64,000 bases of DNA. Source: JAJEEA01 sp965116765. GTDB lineage: Bacteria > Acidobacteriota > Vicinamibacteria > Vicinamibacterales > UBA8438. Under the pieces are notes generated by a model, which did not search any database, was not told the origin of the DNA, and worked only from the letters and a program-made list of their open reading frames with translations. The stretch lies in contig OZ220718.1 in the NCBI GenBank assembly GCA_965116765.1, forward strand, positions 1,860,001 through 1,924,000. Reading direction: 5' to 3'. Position 1 is the first letter of the stretch, and every line of letters begins with the position of its first letter. Below are positions 49,929 through 59,382 of the stretch, one piece after another. Made by a program: the position numbers and the translations under genes.

Positions 49929-51458
49929 ATGCTGAAGCGAATCGTCTCGTTCGTCGCCGTCGCGATGCTGGCGGCGGGGCCGGCCGCGGCCCAGGACCCC
50001 ATGGCGGCCCTGCTGGCCGCGATGGACACGATGGGCGTCACCGACATGACGTCCATCCGGTACACCGGCAGCGGCTGGGTCGGCGCGGTGGGCCAGAACG
50101 CCTCGCCGGCCGAGGACTGGCCGCGCTTCGAGCTGGCGGAGTACGAGCGCACCATCGACTTCGAGACCAACTCGTCGACGGAGAACATGGTCATCCGGCA
50201 GGGCGGCTACCCCGCCCGGGGCGGCGGCGGCGCGCCGATCCAGGGCGACCGCATCCGGAACCCGCGGGTCCGGGGCGAGTACGCCTGGGACGCCCCCGGG
50301 GTCGATAGGGTGGTCCCGCAGCCCCAGCAGGCCGAGCGGCGCCTGCTCGAGATCTTCCTCACCCCGCACGGGTTCCTGCAGGGCGCCGCGGCCGGCGAAC
50401 CGATCGCGATCCAGCGGAACGAGTACGGGCAGCGGGTGACGGTCGTCTCGTACATCGCCCTCGGCAAGTACCGCATCAACGGCACCATCACCGAGGACAA
50501 CGTCGTCGAGCGGGTCCAGACGTGGATGCCCAGCCCCGTCGTCGGCGACATGTACTACGAGACGGTGTACACGGACTACCGGGACGTCGGGGGCGGGATG
50601 ATGTTCCCCTTCAACTGGCACCAGCACCAGGACTACGACGACGGCGCCAACGAGCCCAACGTCAGCGGCGGCGACCACTCGTTCAGCCTCACCACCATCG
50701 ACAGCGTCGAGGTGAACGTGGACGGCGCCGCGCTCACGGTTCCCGACATCGTGCGCACCGCCACCGTGCCGCCGATGCGCGTCGAGTCCGAAGAAGTGGC
50801 CGACGGCGTGTGGCTCATCGCCGGGGGATCGCACCACAGCGTGGCGGTGGAGTTCACCGACCACGTCGCGGTCATCGAGGCCCCGCTGAACGAGGCGCGG
50901 TCGCTCGCGGTGATCGACGAGGTGATGCGCCTCATGCCGGACAAGCCGATCCGGTTCATCGTGACCACGCACCACCACTGGGACCACATCGGCGGCCTCC
51001 GCGCCTACGTGCACGAGGGGGCGACGGTCGTCACCCACTTCGGGAACCGCCCCTACTACCAGGAGGTGCTGCGGGCGGGGCTGTGGGTGCTCGAGCCCGA
51101 CCGGCTCTCGCTGCATCCCCCCGAGGAGTGGTCCGAGGGCTACATCTTCGAGACGCTGCACGAGAAGTACATCCTCGGCGACTCGACGCGGCTCGTCGAG
51201 CTGCACCACGTCCAGGGCCTCGCCCACGCCGCGGGGATGCTGATCGCCTATCTCCCGGCCGACAAGATACTCGTCGAGGCCGACCTCTACACGCCGCCGG
51301 GCCCCGGCCGGCCGCTGCCCGACGCGCCGAACGCCAGCGCCCGGGCCCTCCACCGCAACGTCGAGCGCCTGGGGCTCGACGTCGAGACCATCGTCCCCAT
51401 CCACGGGGGCACGGGCTCGTGGGCCGAGTTCGAGGCGTTCGTGACCGGCGCCGAGTGA
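49929..51458 (+). CDS. Exported metallo-beta-lactamase-fold hydrolase
   Basis: 509 aa with signal peptide (LKRIVSFVAVAMLAAGPAAA). Residues 25-285 form a separate N-terminal domain with no recognised family (SIRYTGSGWVGAVGQNASP, GEYAWDA, GGGMMFPFNWHQHQDYD). The C-terminal MBL domain (about 290-509) carries the zinc motif THHHWDHIGGLRAYV near 348. Downstream ligands are plausible in VQGLAHAAGML and EADLYTP, and the final His in IVPIHGGTGSW. The middle His position (normally HTPGH) reads HVQGLAHA, slightly atypical. ATG 49929 is preceded by GGAGGGA. Confidence 0.88.
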   Translation: MLKRIVSFVAVAMLAAGPAAAQDPMAALLAAMDTMGVTDMTSIRYTGSGWVGAVGQNASPAEDWPRFELAEYERTIDFETNSSTENMVIRQGGYPARGGGGAPIQGDRIRNPRVRGEYAWDAPGVDRVVPQPQQAERRLLEIFLTPHGFLQGAAAGEPIAIQRNEYGQRVTVVSYIALGKYRINGTITEDNVVERVQTWMPSPVVGDMYYETVYTDYRDVGGGMMFPFNWHQHQDYDDGANEPNVSGGDHSFSLTTIDSVEVNVDGAALTVPDIVRTATVPPMRVESEEVADGVWLIAGGSHHSVAVEFTDHVAVIEAPLNEARSLAVIDEVMRLMPDKPIRFIVTTHHHWDHIGGLRAYVHEGATVVTHFGNRPYYQEVLRAGLWVLEPDRLSLHPPEEWSEGYIFETLHEKYILGDSTRLVELHHVQGLAHAAGMLIAYLPADKILVEADLYTPPGPGRPLPDAPNASARALHRNVERLGLDVETIVPIHGGTGSWAEFEAFVTGAE

Positions 51459-51528
51459 CGCCCGCTATCGCACACGGCCGCGGTGCGACGGGGACGCCCT
51501 CCCCGCGCACCGCGGCCGGTGCGACGCA

Positions 51529-52422
51529 CTAACGGCGCCGTTCGTACTCTCGCCGCAGCTCCGGCGAGAGCGGGTAGACGTCGCGGAAGCGGTGCTCGCC
51601 CGAGTGCAGGAGCTCGCGCTCGTGCTCCTCGAGCGCCGCCTGCTCCTCCGCCGCCCGCAGCACGTCGCCGACGAGGTGCGGCGGAAAGAACAGCACGCCC
51701 GTCTCGTCGGCGACGACGACGTCGCCGGGCAGCACCGTCGCCGTCCCGATGCGCACCGGCGCGTTCCACTCGGCGCCGAGCCAGCTCGTCGTCGTCACGT
51801 CGAAGAAGCGCGCGAAGACCGGGAAGTCCGCGAACGCCTCCCCCACCAGCTCCGCGAGATCGCGGCTGCCGCCGTCGATGACCACCCCGGCCGCCCCCCG
51901 CAGCTTGATGCCGAGCGCCCCCATGCCCCCGAACAGCACGTGGCCGTCGGCGCCGCCGAGCTCGGCCACGATCACGTCCCCCGGCCGCGCCTCCTCCGAC
52001 GCCCGCGCGTAGTAGCGGCGGTCCCAGTCGCCCTCCGCCGCGAGCCGGTCGACAGCCTCGACGAAGTCCGGGCGCGGGGGCAGGAAGCGCATGGTCAGCG
52101 CCCGGCCCGCCACGCGACGCCCCGGCTGCGTCGACCGGAACCCGCGCACGTAGTTCCGCCGGTAGTCGCCGAGCGAGCGCCAGATGTCCTCGAGCTGCAT
52201 CTCCGCGAGCCGCGCGAGGTCCGCGTCGCTGACGTCCACTTCCTCCCGCGTGGAGCGGATGACGTCCATGATCGCGCTGTAGGACGAGCGGTTCGCCCGG
52301 AAGCCGTCCGGCGGCGCCACGTCACCGTCGTCGCCGTGGGAAACGGGTTCCTGGGCCATCGCGGTCCCACCCGCGAGCACGGCGCCCAAGAGTCCGAGGC
52401 AGAGGCTGATCCGTTTCGTCAT
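51529..52422 (-). CDS. Exported RraA-like aldolase/lyase family protein
   Basis: 297 aa with a Sec signal (RISLCLGLLGAVLAGGTAMA). The core (about residues 70-290) is of the RraA/HMG aldolase family, formerly menaquinone methyltransferase-like. It carries GDVIVAELGGADGHVLFGGM, GVVIDGGSRDLAEL with the Arg-Asp pair that binds substrate and metal, and LPGDVVVADETGVLFFPPHL. Cytosolic relatives split 4-hydroxy-4-methyl-2-oxoglutarate from aromatic breakdown, or bind RNase E. Export is unusual and argues for a different, periplasmic substrate. The start is supported by GGAGGA. Confidence 0.85.
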   Translation of the reverse strand: MTKRISLCLGLLGAVLAGGTAMAQEPVSHGDDGDVAPPDGFRANRSSYSAIMDVIRSTREEVDVSDADLARLAEMQLEDIWRSLGDYRRNYVRGFRSTQPGRRVAGRALTMRFLPPRPDFVEAVDRLAAEGDWDRRYYARASEEARPGDVIVAELGGADGHVLFGGMGALGIKLRGAAGVVIDGGSRDLAELVGEAFADFPVFARFFDVTTTSWLGAEWNAPVRIGTATVLPGDVVVADETGVLFFPPHLVGDVLRAAEEQAALEEHERELLHSGEHRFRDVYPLSPELRREYERRR

Positions 52423-52611
52423 GATTCCTCCTCACTGGAGCGTTGCGGAGTCCACCGCTGGCACTCCGCCGGGCCAGCTCCCAGCGGAGGACGAATACCG
52501 GCGATTGCGCGCGTGCCCCCGGGACAACGGCGGCCACCGTTGCCGAAGACCATCGAAGACCGGCCTTTGGGCGGAAGCGTCCCGGGAGGAGTCTCGCGCG
52601 CGACAGCCTGT

Positions 52612-54360
52612 TCACGGTTCTCCAGCGTGCCACGCCGTCGACGTGCCGGCCGGGGCGTTGCGGGCCACGTGGTCGGCCATCCGGCGCACGAGGTCGGCGT
52701 TGGTGAAGGGCGACCACAGATGTCCCTTCATGGGGCGGCCGTGGACGAACTCGCCGCCGTAATGCGGATCGCTCGTGCCCTCGAGGAACTCCTCCAGCAG
52801 GTAGACCGCGTAGCTCAGGTAGAACTGGTCCATCTCGGGGTTGTAGACGTGGATCTTCCCGACGAGGTCGGGGCCGATGCGGGACCAGTTCTCCTCGAGG
52901 TAGTGGCGCAGGTCGTAGCCGTTGTCGCGCATGAAGTGCGCCGCCTCGCGGTCGATGACCCCGGTCTCGAGGTCCCATAGCCGCCGCGGGTAGCCGTCGT
53001 CGCCGACGGGGCCCCAGGCCGCGTTCCACGCGTCGATCTGCCCGCCCGAGCGGCCGCGCGAGCCCTGGGCCCGCTCGAGCCGGCTGAGCTGGCGGACGCT
53101 GCCCACCGGCTGCCCCTCGATCGTGCGCTGGAACATCCGCTCCGGCGCGCCGGGCACGGCACCCGGAACCAGGAACGCGTTCTCGTCCGAGTAGATGTCG
53201 ACCAGCTGGTAGCGCCGGAAGTCGACGGAATCGGGGTAGAAGGTCCAGGTCCCCCCGTAGAACGTCGGGTGGCGGACCTGCCAGGCGAGCGCGATCCAGC
53301 CCCCGGTGGAGCCGCCGGTGATCACGCGGGCCCAGGGCTCGCCGATCATCCGGAAGCTCTCTTCCAGGTACGGGATGAGCTCCTGGTGGATGGCGTCGCC
53401 GTAGGGGCCGTTGTTGGCCGAGTTGACGCCGTAGGAATCGTCGAAGAAGGGCGTGGGGTGCTGAATCGTCACCGCGATCACGCGCGGGAAGTCGTCGCCG
53501 GTCCACGCGCGCTGGAAGTCGTAGCCCGACTCGCGCATCCCGCCCGCGTCGCGCAGCATCCACGCGAAGAGCCCCGGCTCGCCCGAGGGCGGCTCGGTCG
53601 TGAAGCCGAAGGCGGGCTCGAGCCGGAAGTGGTCGGCCTCGAAGACCACGGGGTAGCGCAGCCCGGGGTCCTCGTCGTACCCCCTCGGCAGCAGGACGAC
53701 GGCGCCCAGGTACATGGGGCGCCCCCACCACTCGCTGAGGATGCGGCTCCGGATCTTCACGCGCCTGACCCACTCGGTGTCCGGCGGCACCTCGACCGGG
53801 GGAATCACGTCCACGAGCTCCAGGCGGACGGGCGACGCCGACGCCGGGTCCACGCGCACGCGCCGCGGAGCGCTGACGAGGTTGCCCGGCGAGAAGGCCC
53901 AGCGCTGGCCCTCCCACCGGTCCTGGGGGGCCCAGACGACGTGGCCGTCCTGCCGCCGGAACTCCGTGTAGACGTGGAGCAGCGCCTGCACCCAGTAGTC
54001 GCCCGCCGGCAGCTCGCCCAGGCGCGCGTAGGGGTAGCCGTCGGCGCCGGCGTCGATGACCATCGCCTCCCCCGGCTCGACGCCCTCCACGTCGGCCGCG
54101 AAGAACGGTACCCGGCCGTCGCGCTGCCGCGCCGAGTTGTAGGCGGCGATGCGCGGCTCGGGCTCCGCGGTGGGCGCCAGGGCCAGGAAGAGGCGGCCGG
54201 TCAGCGGGCCGTCGTGGAGATCGGCTGAGTAGCCGACCTCCACGCGGAGACGCGCCGGCGCGTCCACGGTGGTCTGGCCGCGCGCAACGGAAGAGCAGGC
54301 GGTCACGATCAAGGCCAGTGCGGCGGCCAGGCGGCGAACCACGGTCGGCGACGAACGCAT
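52612..54360 (-). CDS. Secreted esterase-like alpha/beta hydrolase with N-terminal beta domain
   Basis: 582 aa with a signal that may be lipoprotein-like (RRLAAALALIVTACSSVARG; the Cys follows IVTA). The N-terminal beta-rich region (about 30-190) includes RLFLALAPTAEPEPRIAAYN and PAGDYWVQALLHVYTEF. The hydrolase domain follows: LPRGYDEDPGLRYPVVFEADHF, nucleophile elbow VITGGSTGGWIAL, and late His in RPMKGHLWSPFTN. The pattern is that of the esterase D/enterochelin esterase group. The substrate is unknown. It lies 189 bases upstream of the RraA-like gene on the same strand. Confidence 0.83.
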   Translation of the reverse strand: MRSSPTVVRRLAAALALIVTACSSVARGQTTVDAPARLRVEVGYSADLHDGPLTGRLFLALAPTAEPEPRIAAYNSARQRDGRVPFFAADVEGVEPGEAMVIDAGADGYPYARLGELPAGDYWVQALLHVYTEFRRQDGHVVWAPQDRWEGQRWAFSPGNLVSAPRRVRVDPASASPVRLELVDVIPPVEVPPDTEWVRRVKIRSRILSEWWGRPMYLGAVVLLPRGYDEDPGLRYPVVFEADHFRLEPAFGFTTEPPSGEPGLFAWMLRDAGGMRESGYDFQRAWTGDDFPRVIAVTIQHPTPFFDDSYGVNSANNGPYGDAIHQELIPYLEESFRMIGEPWARVITGGSTGGWIALAWQVRHPTFYGGTWTFYPDSVDFRRYQLVDIYSDENAFLVPGAVPGAPERMFQRTIEGQPVGSVRQLSRLERAQGSRGRSGGQIDAWNAAWGPVGDDGYPRRLWDLETGVIDREAAHFMRDNGYDLRHYLEENWSRIGPDLVGKIHVYNPEMDQFYLSYAVYLLEEFLEGTSDPHYGGEFVHGRPMKGHLWSPFTNADLVRRMADHVARNAPAGTSTAWHAGEP

Positions 54361-54686
54361 GAACTGTCCCCCCTCGCAGCCGGCGGCGAGAGCACCGCTG
54401 CATCAACTGGAGCGGCGGCCCCACCAGGCCGCGCCGCTCTCCGGTCGAGACGTCCGATTCTCCCTGGCCGGCTTCGTCGGGCGGGCCTTGGCGGTCCGCC
54501 GGCGCCCTCCGGGCGTGGCCCACCGGGCGACTGCAGCCACGGGCTTCCTGCCGGGGCGCGCGCCACCACGAGCCGGGGCGGGTGAGTGGCCCTCCGTCGC
54601 CGCGCCACATCGGCGGTGCCACTTGGCCTCCCGGTCACATACACTGTAAGCCATCGACGTGGACCCGGTTGCCCAAGGAGGTCGAC
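54361..54686. other. Divergent intergenic region without genes
   Basis: 326 bases between the divergent esterase and the haem/propeller protein. It holds the ribosome site AAGGAGG (54674-54680) of the latter and possible promoters on both sides, but no clear -35/-10 pair, repeat or small gene was recognised. Confidence 0.4.
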
Positions 54687-56849
54687 ATGCGCGTGACATC
54701 GCGGAGCGGATACCCGGGAGCCCTGCTCCTGGCTGGCGGCGTGCTGTTGCTGACCGCCCCCGGCGCGGCGGCGGCGGACGAGGACATCGGCGGCGTCGTG
54801 CGGGGCCCCGCCGGCGGCGAGGCCGGGGTCTGGGTCATCGCCGAGACCGGCGACCTCGAGACCACGTTCCGGAAGATCGTCGTCACCGGCGACGACGGCC
54901 GCTTCCTCGTGCCCGACCTGCCGGAGGCCGACTACGAGCTGTGGGTGCGCGGCTACGGCCTCGTCGACTCCGGGAAGCAGGCGGCGCGCCCCGGCGACGA
55001 CGTGACCCTGACGGTGACGGCGGCGGCCACCCCGCAGGAGGCAGCCCGCATCTACCCCGCCAACTATTGGTACTCGCTGCTCGAGGTGCCTGCCGCGAGC
55101 GAGTTCCCGGGCACCGGCCCGAACGGCAACGGCATCGGCCGGGCCATGCGGCACCAGGCCGAGTGGGTCGACCGGCTCAAGGACGGCTGCCAGCTCTGCC
55201 ACCAGATGGGCAACGTGGCGACCCGCGAGATGCCCATGCTGGACATCGACGACTTCGACTCGACCCTCGACGCCTGGGACCACCGCGTGCAGGTGGGGCG
55301 GAGCGGCCCGAGCATGAACGCGGGGCTCAACCGGATGGGCCGCGAGCGCGCGCTGGGCCTGTTCGCCGACTGGACCGACCGCATCGCGGCCGGCGAGGTC
55401 CCGCCCGCGCCCCCGCGGCCGCAGGGCCAGGAGCGCAACCTCGTCCTGACCATGTGGGGCTGGGGCGACCCCATCGCGATGGTCCACGACGAGATCGCCA
55501 CCGACAAGCGCAACCCCCATCTCTACGCCAACGGCCCCGTGTACGGCGTCGGCGGGGCCGGGCTCGTCATCACCGACCCTGTGACCCATCGCTCGGTGCG
55601 GATGGACATGACGACCCGCGTCCCCATGGAGCAGCGCGGCGACTCCTACGCCGGCACCGCCGCCCGCATCCCCTCGCCGTACTGGGGCGACGAGCGCTCG
55701 ACGGCGCGGGGCTACAGCGCCCACAACCCGATGCTCGACGACAAGGGCCGGCTCTGGATCACCCAGCTCATCCGCCCGTCCGACAACCCCGACTGGTGCA
55801 AGGCGGGCTCCGACCATCCGTCGGCGCGGCACTTCCCCATCGACCGCAGCCAGCGGCAGCTCTCGTACTACGACGTCGAGAGCGGCGAGTTCGTGCACGT
55901 CGACACCTGCTACATGACCCATCACCTGCAGTTCGCCGAGGACGACGACGACACCCTCTGGCTGAGCGGCTCGACCGACGTCGTCGGCTGGCTCAACACC
56001 CGGCTCTACGACGAGACCGGCGACGAGCAGGCGGCGCAGGGCTGGTGCCCGACCATCGTCGACACCAGCGGCGACGGCGTCATCGGCGCCTACACCGAGC
56101 CCGGCGAGCCGCTCGACCCCGCGAAGGACATGCGCATCGACGGGTTCGCCTACGGCATCATCCCCAACCCCGTCGACGGCTCGATCTGGATCGCGCGGCG
56201 CCTGCCCGTGCCGGGCAACATCGTCCGCCTCGAGCTGGGCGACAACCCGCCCGAGACGTGCATCGCCGAGGTCTACGAGCCGCCGTTCGAGAACCCCGAC
56301 GTCGACCCGGGCCAGTGGGGCCACGGCGGCCGCGGCATCGACGTCGACCGCAACGGCGTCCTCTGGACCGCGCTCGGCGGCAGCGGCCACCTCGCGAGCT
56401 TCGACCGCAGCAAGTGCGCGGTGCTGAACGGCCCCACCGCCACCGGGCAGCACTGCCCCGAGGGGTGGACGCTGTACGCCACCCCCGGCCCCCAGATGAA
56501 GGGGGTGGAGGCGGCGGGCAGCGCCGACTTCCACTACTACAACTGGGTCGACCAGTTCGACACGCTGGGGCTGGGCGAGAACGTGCCCATCGCGAACGGC
56601 ACCAGCTCGGACGCCCTGCTCGCGCTGCTGCCCGACACCGGCGAGTGGGTCACCCTGCGGGTGCCGTATCCCCTCGGCTTCTACACCCGGGGCCTCGACG
56701 GCCGCATCGACGACGCCGACGCGGGCTGGAAAGGCCGCGGCGTGTGGGCGAGCTACGACTCGGTGACGAACTGGCACCAGGAGGGCGGCAAGGGGATGAC
56801 GAGCGAGATCGTGCGTTTCCAGGTCCGCCCGCATCCGCTCGCGGAGTAG
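54687..56849 (+). CDS. Exported c-type haem protein with carboxypeptidase-regulatory-like and propeller domains
   Basis: 720 aa with signal peptide (GALLLAGGVLLLTAPGAAAA). Residues 35-115 are a carboxypeptidase-regulatory-like beta sandwich (GGVVRGPAGGEAGVWVIAE). One haem-c site, CQLCH, is at 168-172. The rest is a large propeller of the virginiamycin-lyase/NHL type: HNPMLDDKGRLWITQLIRP, EDDDDTLWLSGSTDVVGWL, NPVDGSIWIARRLPVPGNIV, GIDVDRNGVLWTALGGSGHL. Start ATG 54687 after AAGGAGG. It precedes the PQQ-type quinoprotein on the same strand and could accept its electrons; this is inference. Confidence 0.82.
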   Translation: MRVTSRSGYPGALLLAGGVLLLTAPGAAAADEDIGGVVRGPAGGEAGVWVIAETGDLETTFRKIVVTGDDGRFLVPDLPEADYELWVRGYGLVDSGKQAARPGDDVTLTVTAAATPQEAARIYPANYWYSLLEVPAASEFPGTGPNGNGIGRAMRHQAEWVDRLKDGCQLCHQMGNVATREMPMLDIDDFDSTLDAWDHRVQVGRSGPSMNAGLNRMGRERALGLFADWTDRIAAGEVPPAPPRPQGQERNLVLTMWGWGDPIAMVHDEIATDKRNPHLYANGPVYGVGGAGLVITDPVTHRSVRMDMTTRVPMEQRGDSYAGTAARIPSPYWGDERSTARGYSAHNPMLDDKGRLWITQLIRPSDNPDWCKAGSDHPSARHFPIDRSQRQLSYYDVESGEFVHVDTCYMTHHLQFAEDDDDTLWLSGSTDVVGWLNTRLYDETGDEQAAQGWCPTIVDTSGDGVIGAYTEPGEPLDPAKDMRIDGFAYGIIPNPVDGSIWIARRLPVPGNIVRLELGDNPPETCIAEVYEPPFENPDVDPGQWGHGGRGIDVDRNGVLWTALGGSGHLASFDRSKCAVLNGPTATGQHCPEGWTLYATPGPQMKGVEAAGSADFHYYNWVDQFDTLGLGENVPIANGTSSDALLALLPDTGEWVTLRVPYPLGFYTRGLDGRIDDADAGWKGRGVWASYDSVTNWHQEGGKGMTSEIVRFQVRPHPLAE

Positions 56850-56958
56850 TCCCGGCGGAACGGGAACGAGGCGATGCCGCGCCCGCACGGGCCGTGGCAT
56901 CGCCCGTCGCCCGCACCGGGCACGAAATCCGTGACGCGCCGTGCCAGCATTCGGGACG

Positions 56959-57218
56959 GTGGCGACTTGGACAAACCTCGCCGTCACTTCCCGGCCGGTA
57001 ACGTGGACACGCTGAAGACGCTCGCGCGACGCCAAGGCCGTTCAATGGAGCAGGAGGGGCACGAGTTGCTGGACGCGTACACCGCCGAGCGACAGTCGGT
57101 GCTCTCGCAGATCGAGGAGGGCTGGGCGGCGCAGACGCGGCGGCCGACGTCCGAGGAGATCGATCGCTGGATGGAGATCGGCCGGTCGAGAGGGCCGTCG
57201 CCGATACCGAAGTCGGAG
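56959..57218 (+). pseudogene. FitA-like RHH antitoxin remnant fused to the quinoprotein frame
   Basis: The frame leading into the quinoprotein gene encodes FPAGNVDTLKTLARRQGRSM, EGHELLDAYTAERQSVLSQI and QTRRPTSEEIDRWMEIGRS. This is the body of a FitA/VapB-type antitoxin. Its first strand is in another frame (GTG 56959, VATWTNL), so one base is missing near 56980. No PIN or other toxin follows; instead the frame runs on without stop into the quinoprotein start. It looks like a decayed toxin-antitoxin module that now forms the leader of the next gene. Confidence 0.65.
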
Positions 57219-57224
57219 ATGACC

Positions 57225-59036
57225 ATGCCGAACCGACCCCTGACGTTCGCGTACCTGCTCTTGGCCCTTGCGGCCCTCACCGTCGCGCTCCCCGCACCTG
57301 CGCAGGAGGGCACGACCGTCACCCGCGAGGCGCGGCCGTTCACGCCCGTCACCGACGAGACGCTGCGCGACCCCGACCCCGGCGACTGGCTGATGACCCA
57401 CCGCACCTACGACTTCCAGGCCTACAGCCCGCTCGACCAGATAAACCGCGACAACGTCGATCAGCTGCAGGTGGCGTGGATGCGGGCGATGGACGAGGGG
57501 CCGCAGCAGACCCAGCCCCTCGTCTACGACGGCGTGATGTACCTCGCGCACAACGACGACCACATCCAGGCCCTCGACGCCACCACCGGCGACATGCTCT
57601 GGGACTATCGCCGCGAGACCCCGGCGGACCTGCGCCAGTACGTCACCCTCGGCAACCGCACCCGGAACCTCGCCATCTACGGCAACCACATCTATCACCT
57701 GACCGCCGACGCGCACCTCCTCGCCCTCGACGCGAGCACCGGCGAGGTCGCCTTCGACACCGAGATGGCCGACTACCGCGACGGCATCACCCACTCGACC
57801 GGCGCGATGATCATCGACGGCCGGGTCCTCGCCGGCCGCACCTGCAGCCCCCGCAGCCGCGAGGCCCGCTGCTTCATCTCGGCCCACGACTCGGAGAACG
57901 GGGCCGAGCTGTGGCGCGTCTACACCGCCGCCGGCTCCGACGACCCCGGCGGCGAGAGCTGGGGCGACCTGCCCGTGTCCGAGCGCGTCCACGTGTCGCC
58001 GTGGGGCGCCCCCGGCAGCTACGACCCCGAGCTCGGGCTCATCTACTGGGGCATCGCCGTCCCCCTGCCCTACCCGCGCATCGTGCGCCGCGGCACGTGG
58101 GACGTCGGCGACAGCACCCCGTGCGAGCTGTACTCCAACTCGACGGTGGCCCTCGCCGTCGGCGACGGCGCCATGGAGTGGTACTACCAGCACCTGCCCT
58201 GCGACGACTGGGACCAGGACTTCGTGCAGGAGCGCACCCTCATCGACACCGTAATCGACCCCGACCCCGAGGCGGCGATGTGGGTCAACCCCAACCTCGC
58301 CGGCACCGCCGAGGAGCGCCAGGTCGTCGTCACCATGGGCGAGCCCGGCGGCCTCTTCGTCCTCGACCGCGCCACCGGCGAGTTCCTGTGGGGCCACCCC
58401 GTGCCCTACGACAGCACCGAGCGCTTCGTCATCAGCGACATCGACCCCGCGACCGGGCAGGTCTTCATCAACATGGACCTCGTGGCCCGCGAGCTCGGCC
58501 AGCAGTTCATCATCTGCGGCCACAACGTGAAGGGCTGGTGGTCGTGGTCGTACAGCCCGCTGACCGGGATGCTCTACGTCCCCATCAACCGCTCGTGCCT
58601 CAACCAGACCACCAACGAGCGCTCCGTCTCGGGCGCGAGCCCGCGGTTCACCCAGCCCGAGCCCGGCTTCGAGGTCGACGGCCACCTCACCGAGGTGCGG
58701 GCCATCGACATCTCCACCGGCCGCGAGGCGTGGCGCTACACCCAGCGAGCCCCCAACGCCGGCTCGACCCTCGCCACCGCCGGCAACGTCGTCTTCCACG
58801 GCGACCTCAACCGCCGCTACCGCGCCTTCGACGCCGAGACCGGCGACGTCCTGTGGGAGACCATCCTCGGCAGCCAGATCACCGGCTTCCCCGTCACCTA
58901 CACCGCGGGCGGCCGGCAGTACCTGACGGTGCCGGTGGGCGGTGCGTCGATCTTCCAGCTGAGCAACTACGCCTCCGAGCTGGAGGCGCCGATGGGCAGC
59001 AACATGATCGTCACCTTCGCCCTGCCGGAGGAGTGA
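57225..59036 (+). CDS. Periplasmic PQQ-type quinoprotein dehydrogenase
   Basis: 603-aa eight-bladed propeller of the PQQ-dependent alcohol dehydrogenase family, which oxidises alcohols or sugars in the periplasm. Signal peptide: NRPLTFAYLLLALAALTVAL. Family marks are YSPLDQINRDNVDQLQVAW, IQALDATTGDMLWDYRRE, YSNSTVALAVGDGAMEWYYQ then HLPCDDWDQDF, and DRATGEFLWGHPV and DAETGDVLWETILGS W-motifs. It lacks its own cytochrome domain, so an external carrier is needed. ATG 57225 follows GGAG by six bases. The frame is open for 350 bases upstream through an antitoxin remnant, which was not included. Confidence 0.9.
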   Translation: MPNRPLTFAYLLLALAALTVALPAPAQEGTTVTREARPFTPVTDETLRDPDPGDWLMTHRTYDFQAYSPLDQINRDNVDQLQVAWMRAMDEGPQQTQPLVYDGVMYLAHNDDHIQALDATTGDMLWDYRRETPADLRQYVTLGNRTRNLAIYGNHIYHLTADAHLLALDASTGEVAFDTEMADYRDGITHSTGAMIIDGRVLAGRTCSPRSREARCFISAHDSENGAELWRVYTAAGSDDPGGESWGDLPVSERVHVSPWGAPGSYDPELGLIYWGIAVPLPYPRIVRRGTWDVGDSTPCELYSNSTVALAVGDGAMEWYYQHLPCDDWDQDFVQERTLIDTVIDPDPEAAMWVNPNLAGTAEERQVVVTMGEPGGLFVLDRATGEFLWGHPVPYDSTERFVISDIDPATGQVFINMDLVARELGQQFIICGHNVKGWWSWSYSPLTGMLYVPINRSCLNQTTNERSVSGASPRFTQPEPGFEVDGHLTEVRAIDISTGREAWRYTQRAPNAGSTLATAGNVVFHGDLNRRYRAFDAETGDVLWETILGSQITGFPVTYTAGGRQYLTVPVGGASIFQLSNYASELEAPMGSNMIVTFALPEE

Positions 59037-59181
59037 CGCGGCGGCCGCGGGCTGACAGACGCTCTCGCAATTGGACTCACCGCACAAGAGGCAGGCCGGA
59101 GAAGTGAATGCGGCGGCCGGAGGCTGACAGGGACCGCCGCTCCCTGCCACTCCGCGCCGCCCGACCGACGAGACGATACGC

Positions 59182-59379
59182 ATGGAGCCGCCGGACAGCC
59201 GCAGCATCGACTGGACGGGAGTTCAGCCCGACGACTCGCCCATCGAACCCCTCGATGGCCGGACCTTTCTGCTCCGCCTGCGCAGGCTCGAAGAGCACGT
59301 GCACGCCCTGAGACTCCTGCGTCGGGCGCTCAGGGCACAACAGTCTCATGATCCGCCGGTTTGTTCGGATTCTGAATGA
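59182..59379 (+). CDS. Possible 65-aa hypothetical protein
   Basis: MEPPDSRSIDWTGVQPDDSP leads into an amphipathic helix, RTFLLRLRRLEEHVHALRLL. Composition is protein-like (acidic start, basic helix), but there is only a weak purine stretch before the ATG and no recognised family. Its stop lies 4 bases from the convergent XRE-ImmA stop. If not real, 59037-59382 contains no gene. Confidence 0.35.
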   Translation: MEPPDSRSIDWTGVQPDDSPIEPLDGRTFLLRLRRLEEHVHALRLLRRALRAQQSHDPPVCSDSE

Positions 59380-59382
59380 GCT

